Source: Actinomycetes bacterium
GTDB lineage: Bacteria; Actinomycetota; Actinomycetes; Actinomycetales; Cellulomonadaceae
Reading direction: 5' to 3'
Assembly (NCBI GenBank): GCA_021793675.1
Contig: JAJYSG010000002.1
Span: 1 to 64,000, forward strand
Length of the DNA: 64,000 nt
Made by a program: the position numbers and the translations under genes. The notes beneath the pieces are model-generated. The model did not search any database. It was not told the DNA's origin and worked only from the letters and a program-made list of their open reading frames with translations. This document shows positions 58,924-64,000 of the stretch, in pieces. Every line of letters starts with the position of its first letter. The stretch's first letter is position 1.

Positions 58924-58949
58924 GGCCCGCCTCCGAATGGAGGCGGGCC
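58924..58949 (-). terminator. Perfect 11-bp hairpin
   Basis: GGCCCGCCTCC (58924-58934) and its reverse complement (58939-58949) flank a 4-base loop. On the minus strand TTCCTGTT follows. It separates the transfer-ATPase operon from the envelope operon. Confidence 0.85.
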
Positions 58950-59059
58950 AGAGCAACGGGCAAGCGTTTGTGCAGGTCAGGCGGCATGGGCTCTGGCGCC
59001 GGCGACCCGCAACCGAACAGGCGGCGCGTCATCGACAACCATCAGCTCGGGTTCCGGAG

Positions 59060-59674
59060 TCACATTGCGAACTCGTCGAGCGTGACCTCGATCGGCCAGA
59101 ACGCTTCGGACGCGGGGCGCAGGTCGATCGCGACGCCTTGACCCCGCCTCCGAGGAGCCAAGTCTTCTGGAACCGGCAGCCAGACGGCCGCCGCTTGGAC
59201 GGCGAACCAGTCCGTGTCGCCCATGACGACCCGGGCTGGGAAGAAGTCCTCGAGCCAACGGTCGAGCTTCCAGAACGACGTCGTGAGCACCACGGAGCTT
59301 GTCCCTTCCACAAGGTTGAGCAGCTCAAGGAGCGAGGCCCAAGAGTCCGCGTACTCCCCGGACCACTCCGGGTGCGCAAGCAGCTCCGCGTGCTCCACGA
59401 CGACCAGGCGGCGAACGCCGGGGTCGTGCTTGACCTCCTTGACCAGCTGCCGCAGGGCCGCCGGCAGATCGTCCTGGTGCCAGCGCGCACCGACACGATC
59501 CGCGACGTCGGACAGCCCGCACCAGGGGTCGAAGACGTCAACCTGGTCGAACTCACCGTCCGCGGCGAGCAACATCGCCTTCACCAGGGTCGACTTGCCA
59601 CCGCCGGTCGGCCCGAGCACCATCGTCGACGCCCACGGCAGAGCAGGTGCGATCCGCGGTCGAACGTCACTCAC
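59060..59674 (-). CDS. P-loop ATPase of the element
   Basis: A 204-residue ATP-binding protein. Walker A GPTGGGKST begins at residue 21 (Lys27); a Walker B-like strand reads RRLVVVEHAELLA. The rest (YADSWASLLELLNL, TDWFAVQAAAVWLPVPEDL) is not assignable. It resembles a minimal AAA/ABC-like core with very short flanks. GTG 59674 overlaps the end of the FtsK/TraB-like gene by 8 bases, so the two ATPases are translationally coupled and may work in the same transfer machine. That is inference. Confidence 0.75.
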   Translation of the reverse strand: MSDVRPRIAPALPWASTMVLGPTGGGKSTLVKAMLLAADGEFDQVDVFDPWCGLSDVADRVGARWHQDDLPAALRQLVKEVKHDPGVRRLVVVEHAELLAHPEWSGEYADSWASLLELLNLVEGTSSVVLTTSFWKLDRWLEDFFPARVVMGDTDWFAVQAAAVWLPVPEDLAPRRRGQGVAIDLRPASEAFWPIEVTLDEFAM

Positions 59675-61259
59675 TCTCGTCCTCCTCGTCAGCAAACCGT
59701 TCGAGATCCTCGAGGGTGATCTCCGGCAGGTTCTCATCGTCCAGGTTCCAGGGCGTCGCCTTCTCGACACCTCGTTCCTCGAGAAGCGCCGGAATGGAGC
59801 GCATCGGCGCGTACCCGACCCGCAGCCCGCGGACGGTGCCGCCTTCGGCAGCCATGACCGCCAGGCCGGGCGACTTGCCGTCATCCAGGAGACCGAAAGT
59901 CTCCACCGCCGCCGGCACCATCTCCGGTGCGTTCAGCGCCATCGTGATCGCCTCACGGGACGGCACCGCACCCGGCTTGGACAGCTGCACGACGCTCGTC
60001 AGGTTCGACCTCAGCTCGCCGCCAAGGATGTTCGCGTCAGGGCGCTGAGTCCCGACCTCGAGCAGGACACCGGTGAACCGGGCCTCACGGGCGAGCTTGC
60101 CGACGAGGAGCTTGATCGTCGCCTTCTCCGCCGCCTGGTCCTCCTGCTCGAGCCGGTACGGGTCGTCAGCCGGAAGCAGACGCAGCGCCGACGTGTCCGG
60201 CGGGATGAACAAGGAGCTCGTCTCGTCGATGAGGACGGTGATCGGCCTCACGTTCTCGCGGCGACGGGTCGGCTCGTCAAGGTCCGACCACTTGACCTCT
60301 CCGTACTTGTCGAGCAACCCCTTGCGGCGTGTGACCTCCGCGTAGACGGCGATGAGCACCTTGCGTGCGTCACCGAGAGTGACGCCCCAGGCCGAGCACC
60401 ACGGCTTGAGCGACTTGAAGTCAAGCCCGCCCTTGATGGGGTCGATGACGACGAGGTCGTGGCCGCGGCTCAGCGCGCTGGTCACCAGCGTGAGGAGGGC
60501 GACGGACTTGCCGCTCCCTGTCGGTCCGACGATGAGGCAATGCGGGCCGGCCTTGAGGTCGATGTACACCGTCTCGCCGTCGGGGTCCACCCCAATCGGC
60601 AGCTCCGCCCAGCGCGACGGTGCGACCTCAGCCGGCAATAGGTCGACCAGGTCGACCGTCGCAGGCAGCACCGGCGGACGGCCCCAGCGCAGCACCACGC
60701 GCCCGGTCCAAGCGTCCGTCTCGACCGTCCAACCGGCCGAGCCACCCACGGGCAGCTGTGCGGCGAACGCCTGCCACCGCTCCGCCTGCTTAGCCGGGTC
60801 GAACTTCGTCGGCGGCATCCGGTCGATCGTCACGGTGTCGAGCCGTCCCTCGCCGGTCACGTCGTCGACCGCCCAGGTCGAACGGACCGACACGAGCCAG
60901 GGCTGGTCCGGCACGCCGAGCAGCTCCGCGACCCGCTGACGCAACACCAGGTCGAACTGCGGCAGCAGTGCCGCGACCGCAGCACGCGGCGGGTTCCACT
61001 CGACGAGATGCCAGCCCGGGTTTGCCACGACGACCTGTTCGACCTGGTTGGCGTCGTTCGCTTTCCAGCCGGCCGTCGGGGCGCCCACGGAGGTAGCGAA
61101 CGGGGCCGGCGACGGGCGGGCCGTCAACATAGCGACCCCATCGCAAACCGTCTCGACCTGCATACCAGAGCCCGGCCAACGGCGCTCGAGCGCAACCGTC
61201 AGACGCGCCCGCTCGTCAGGGGAATCCGCGTACCCCAGCGGCAGCTTCACACTCGGCAT
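59667..61259 (-). CDS. FtsK/SpoIIIE (TraB/TcpA)-type DNA translocase
   Basis: A 530-residue motor ATPase. Walker A GPTGSGKS (245-252), Walker B PITVLIDETSSLF, and the FtsK-family segment LLEVGTQRPDANILGGELRSNL are clear. No TM helices are in the protein itself; the membrane protein encoded 1 base upstream may supply the anchor. In actinomycete integrative elements a TraB-like FtsK protein moves double-stranded DNA between cells, and in Firmicute ICEs TcpA couples DNA to a type IV system. Here a transfer role is inferred from the family and from the integrase-bearing context. Confidence 0.88.
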   Translation of the reverse strand: MPSVKLPLGYADSPDERARLTVALERRWPGSGMQVETVCDGVAMLTARPSPAPFATSVGAPTAGWKANDANQVEQVVVANPGWHLVEWNPPRAAVAALLPQFDLVLRQRVAELLGVPDQPWLVSVRSTWAVDDVTGEGRLDTVTIDRMPPTKFDPAKQAERWQAFAAQLPVGGSAGWTVETDAWTGRVVLRWGRPPVLPATVDLVDLLPAEVAPSRWAELPIGVDPDGETVYIDLKAGPHCLIVGPTGSGKSVALLTLVTSALSRGHDLVVIDPIKGGLDFKSLKPWCSAWGVTLGDARKVLIAVYAEVTRRKGLLDKYGEVKWSDLDEPTRRRENVRPITVLIDETSSLFIPPDTSALRLLPADDPYRLEQEDQAAEKATIKLLVGKLAREARFTGVLLEVGTQRPDANILGGELRSNLTSVVQLSKPGAVPSREAITMALNAPEMVPAAVETFGLLDDGKSPGLAVMAAEGGTVRGLRVGYAPMRSIPALLEERGVEKATPWNLDDENLPEITLEDLERFADEEDESE

Positions 61260-61260
61260 G

Positions 61261-62166
61261 TCACAGACCTCCCGTCAGATCGAGAACCTGGCCGTCATCC
61301 GGCAGTGAGGTGGCGGCCAACACCGGCGTAAACCCGGCAGCCAGACCCCCCGACGCCTTGAGGGCGGCCCGCCGCTGGGCTGTCGCTGCATCGGCCCAGC
61401 CGAACGTCACCGTGCGTGCCGGACCCGCATCGAGGAACGACACGGTCCGGTCCGGCTGCAAGCCGACGAGCGCTTCCTCGAGCTTGTCCTTGTCGAGCGC
61501 CCCCGCCTTCCACGGCACAGGGCCCACCGTCACCCACCCGTCCGCATCGACCCGGACCGTGCCGGCCAGGTCGACATCAGCGACCCCGAACAGCTTCATC
61601 AGCCACCCGAGGTTGTCCACGTGCGCCGCGTTCGCCGCCTGAGTCCAGCCGCGCAGCAGCGTTCCGGTGCGAGCCGCTGGGACGGCGACGCCGAGCACCC
61701 AGCCGGCCCATGTGAGCCAGAGCGCGGTGTAGTCGACGGCGATGTTCGCGAGGTACAGGCCCCAGCCGGCGAGCGGGAGCGCGAGCAGCATCGACGCGCA
61801 CACAGCCCAGCCGCGGCCCGACCCGATGGTCCGGAACCACTCTCGCGAGAAGCGGCCGAACGGGAGCCGCAGGCCCGCCGCCGCGCAGATACGCCGCGCC
61901 AGCCAGAACGGGCCCATCGCGGCGCTGAACGCCGCCAGCGGGAAGCAGACGATGCCGGCCCAAGCAACCTGAGTTCCGAGCATGGCCATGGCGAGCGCCT
62001 CGAGCAGCGACGCGTGCGCGACCGCACCCACCCACCGGCGCTTCTGGCCGCGCTGGTCCAGCTCGCCCGTCTCCTTGTCGAGGCGAATCGAGTCGCCGAA
62101 CGGGATCGTGACGCCGGCGAGCACTGCCAGCACAGCGAGAAGAACGACCACGACGGTCTGGGTCAC
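61261..62166 (-). CDS. Membrane protein of the transfer operon
   Basis: A 301-residue protein with about five hydrophobic segments in its first 185 residues (VVVVLLAVLAVLAGVTIPFG; LAMAMLGTQVAWAGIVCFPL; AVCASMLLALPLAGWGLYLA) and a soluble C-terminal domain. GTG 62166 has GGAGG 7 bases upstream and overlaps the previous stop. One base separates its stop from the translocase ATG. A role as membrane partner of the FtsK/TraB-like ATPase is suggested by position only. Confidence 0.7.
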   Translation of the reverse strand: MTQTVVVVLLAVLAVLAGVTIPFGDSIRLDKETGELDQRGQKRRWVGAVAHASLLEALAMAMLGTQVAWAGIVCFPLAAFSAAMGPFWLARRICAAAGLRLPFGRFSREWFRTIGSGRGWAVCASMLLALPLAGWGLYLANIAVDYTALWLTWAGWVLGVAVPAARTGTLLRGWTQAANAAHVDNLGWLMKLFGVADVDLAGTVRVDADGWVTVGPVPWKAGALDKDKLEEALVGLQPDRTVSFLDAGPARTVTFGWADAATAQRRAALKASGGLAAGFTPVLAATSLPDDGQVLDLTGGL

Positions 62167-62456
62167 CGGACACCTCCACCGCTCCGGCCGCCCAGGACGA
62201 ACGCGACGACCACGACCAAGACCGCGGCGACCACCATTAGCCAGCCGACGGCGATGGTTCCTTCCACGGCGATCCACACGACGAGCCCCACCACGGCCAG
62301 GACCGGCAGACCCGCGGCGAGCAGCACACCACGGTGACGAGCCACCCAGGGGGGGACAGCCGCAGCAGCACCACGGCGCGTGCCAGCGAACACGGCACGG
62401 GCGCGCGACGGCGCCGGGGCGGTGCCCGGCTCGCGGCCGGCAGACATCGACGACAT
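62163..62456 (-). CDS. Small two-helix membrane protein
   Basis: A 97-residue protein with a disordered basic start and two TMs (GVLLAAGLPVLAVVGLVVWIA and GWLMVVAAVLVVVVAFVLG), ending GGRSGGGVR. ATG 62456 follows AAGGGAG. It overlaps the next gene by 4 bases, so it opens the transfer operon. Unknown function. Confidence 0.7.
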   Translation of the reverse strand: MSSMSAGREPGTAPAPSRARAVFAGTRRGAAAAVPPWVARHRGVLLAAGLPVLAVVGLVVWIAVEGTIAVGWLMVVAAVLVVVVAFVLGGRSGGGVR

Positions 62457-62808
62457 CGGGTGAGCTCCCTTCACGGGGTCTATGTGCGGCAGACGCATGG
62501 TTGAGGCCAGCCGGGGCCGCGGCAGGAGAGATCACGGCCCCGGCGGGTAAGGGGTGCCCGTGCGCCGCGTGCTCGAAAGCTCCAGGGCAGGGGAGTCGGC
62601 GCACCGGGACGGAAGGGATCGTCACGGAAGCGACGCGCGGGCAGATCAGGGGGTGCGGAGGTGTTCCCGGCAGAGGTGAGGCCGGGCCCGGCATCCGCGG
62701 ACGCGAACCCGCGGGGTACAGCCGGACCCGGCCTCGTGCAGCTGCCGGTCCACGTCAGGGCGCGCACCATCGCCCTCGTGTTACACGTGAGTCTACATGA
62801 TGTGATTA
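62457..62808 (-). other. 352-base leader region with AT-rich promoter and dyads
   Basis: On the minus strand TTGCGG (62814-62819), an 18-base spacer and TAGACT (62790-62795) form a promoter at an unusually AT-rich spot. Just downstream are CGTGTTACACG (62777-62787) and, overlapping the promoter, ACATGATGT (62795-62803), both perfect dyads. The remaining 300 bases are GC-rich. A 110-codon minus frame (62480-62812) runs through, without a convincing start or motif. The region could be an operator or leader, or hold an origin of transfer. Confidence 0.5.
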
Positions 62809-63690
62809 TCAAGCCGCAAGGCTCTGAACTGCACGTGTCATCGTGTCGAGCTCGTCACGCGTCAGCGTGAAGTTGCCGCCGGCTGGCGCGTACGACTCCG
62901 GCACCCCGAGCCCGTCGAGCGTCAACCGGAGATACGACGGGTGGGACCAGCCGTCGCCGGCTTCCAACGTCCTCCCGACGACCTCGCCCGTCTCGGGATC
63001 GACGCGGCGGACCAGCGTGTACTTGTACCCCCGGACCGTGTACGGGTCCTCGGCTGACGGCGCCGTGGAGCCGGCCCCGTCCCACACACCGAGCACGGCC
63101 CCCGCGCGGTCGGTGGCGACCAGCCAACCCTCGACGCAGTCGAACGACGAGCCGTCGAGCTTCTCGCGACGCACCACACCCGTGACCGCCTCGAGGGTCG
63201 TCCACCGGTCGGCTAGCGACGGTGCGTCTACCACCGTGAGATCGCGCCGGACCTGGCCGCCGACCGCGTTTGCGACGTGGTCGAGCGTTGGCTCCGTCGC
63301 GCTCGCCTCACAACGAAGCGTCGAGCTCACCCACAGGCGAGCGTGGGGGAACCACTTCCCCGACATCTCATCGAAGGGGTTACCCCTCAGGTGGAGGCGA
63401 AGACCGTCCGGGAACCGGAGCGGCTCGGCTCGTGCCGCCGGCACGACGATCCGACCGATGTCGGGCTGCGTGTAGGCCACCGGGGGCGCCTCTGGCGTCC
63501 GCTCGGGCGCCCGAGACTGCGACGGCATCGTCGGCACGGGAGACAGTGGGTGCGCCACGGCCCGCGGCCGACTCGACAGCTTCGCCGGCTGCGGAGCCAA
63601 GATCGGCGCCGGTGCCGTTGCGGCAACCGGGCCGGTTGGCTTGACGTTGCCGGCCAGCAGGTCGGCCATGAAGCCACCGAGGACGCCCAT
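62809..63690 (-). CDS. Hypothetical protein of the element
   Basis: A 293-residue protein. The first 85 residues are Pro/Ala-rich and disordered; the rest is a mixed alpha/beta domain with no recognised motif (RLHLRGNPFDEMSGKWFPHARLWVSS; EGWLVATDRAGAVLGVWDG; YKYTLVRRVDPETGEVVG). The ATG overlaps the stop of the gene to its right (ATGA), so it belongs to a leftward operon entering from outside the window. Confidence 0.65.
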   Translation of the reverse strand: MGVLGGFMADLLAGNVKPTGPVAATAPAPILAPQPAKLSSRPRAVAHPLSPVPTMPSQSRAPERTPEAPPVAYTQPDIGRIVVPAARAEPLRFPDGLRLHLRGNPFDEMSGKWFPHARLWVSSTLRCEASATEPTLDHVANAVGGQVRRDLTVVDAPSLADRWTTLEAVTGVVRREKLDGSSFDCVEGWLVATDRAGAVLGVWDGAGSTAPSAEDPYTVRGYKYTLVRRVDPETGEVVGRTLEAGDGWSHPSYLRLTLDGLGVPESYAPAGGNFTLTRDELDTMTRAVQSLAA

Positions 63691-64000
63691 CAGAACGACA
63701 CCCCCGCCCTGCGCAGCTCTGCGGTGAGGTCGTCAACCTCGGCGTCGTCGTCCTCGAACTGCGACAACGGGATCAACAAGGCGTATGCCGAGCCGAACTC
63801 GCCCATGTTGACGCTCCGGCGGTCGACGACGAGCGGGGCAAGCGTCGTGGACACGGTCGCGGCACCGACTTTCTCCGGCATGCCAAGGACAGTGGCGGTC
63901 TCGCCCGCGAGGAGCCCGACGCACGGCGTGCCGGCAGCGTCGCCCCTGCGAGGAGTGACCAAGGCACCGATGCGGCGCTGACCCGTGCTCGGAGTCCCGA
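63690..64000 (-). CDS. Partial gene, C-terminal 100 residues only
   Basis: An open frame entering from the right edge with no start in the window other than a weak TTG at 63962. The visible end reads as a soluble, beta-rich domain (GTPCVGLLAGETATVLGMPE; DRRSVNMGEFGSAYALLIPLSQFEDDDAEVDDLTAELRRAG). No family recognised. It is coupled to the 293-residue gene by ATGA. Confidence 0.6.
   Translation of the reverse strand, partial: GTPSTGQRRIGALVTPRRGDAAGTPCVGLLAGETATVLGMPEKVGAATVSTTLAPLVVDRRSVNMGEFGSAYALLIPLSQFEDDDAEVDDLTAELRRAGVSF

Noticed and set aside
62480-62812. A 110-codon minus-strand open frame in the transfer-operon leader
   Set aside because: Its N-terminal part precedes the predicted transcription start, there is no good ribosome site, and no motif is seen.
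49531-64000. Prophage
   Set aside because: Integrase and excisionase are present, but no capsid, tail, portal, terminase or lysis genes are visible; FtsK/TraB-like and envelope genes fit an integrative transfer element better.

Overview
The window is GC-rich (about 72-74 percent) chromosomal DNA from an actinobacterium. Overlapping ATGA stop/start junctions, frequent GTG starts, many genes that appear leaderless, and the block mscL / SAF / FmdB / 5-formyl-THF cyclo-ligase / UDP-glucose pyrophosphorylase / moeA(glp) / rimJ / glpR(sepX), which is syntenic in Actinobacteria, support this. A Micrococcales organism, perhaps near Cellulomonadaceae, is my inference; no rRNA or other decisive marker is present.

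Layout. 1-10.9 kb: a truncated sensor kinase divergent from an ABC-2 exporter, two short-chain dehydrogenases around a VIT-type metal transporter, an amidohydrolase, a DUF4232 lipoprotein, an aldo-keto reductase, and an ECF sigma / anti-sigma / secreted-repeat lipoprotein set. 11-21.5 kb: an NhaA antiporter fused to a DsbA-like domain, a KimA-type potassium importer followed by a KdpD/KdpE-like pair, a P1B-5 metal ATPase with a C-terminal hemerythrin domain, and small membrane proteins. 21.5-28.5 kb: a DUF222/HNH gene under a near-perfect LexA box, then a Zur repressor divergent from znuABC with Zur-box-like sites between them, and a YibE/F membrane protein. 28.7-36 kb: an MFS transporter, a TetR regulator with a three-repeat operator, an MMPL transporter ending in a degenerate ABC-ATPase domain, and a YhgE/Pip protein. 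36-36.47 kb: a gene-free stretch that may encode a small RNA. 36.5-42 kb: a 1741-residue superfamily-1 helicase-like protein whose Walker A and B motifs are both destroyed, and a small partner candidate. 42.2-49.5 kb: the conserved housekeeping block; the FmdB-like gene there has a perfect CIRCE-type inverted repeat.

49.5-64 kb: tRNA-Ala(CGC) is followed by a terminator, an excisionase and a tyrosine integrase, so an integrative element has entered at the tRNA 3' end and probably runs past the right edge of the window. It carries a serine recombinase, a leftward cargo operon of secreted or membrane proteins (a 1045-residue surface protein, a lipoprotein, two small membrane-anchored proteins), and a leftward transfer-type operon with an FtsK/TraB-like DNA translocase, a second P-loop ATPase and several membrane or unknown proteins. 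No capsid, terminase or CRISPR sequences are seen. A 12-base copy of the tRNA 3' end at 52814-52825 may mark a second att site.

Common themes: metal and ion homeostasis (VIT, NhaA-DsbA, KimA-KdpDE, P1B-5, Zur-ZnuABC), classic stress operators that can be read directly (LexA box, Zur boxes, CIRCE, TetR operator), and a recurrent -10-like hexamer lying 6-8 bases before the start codon.
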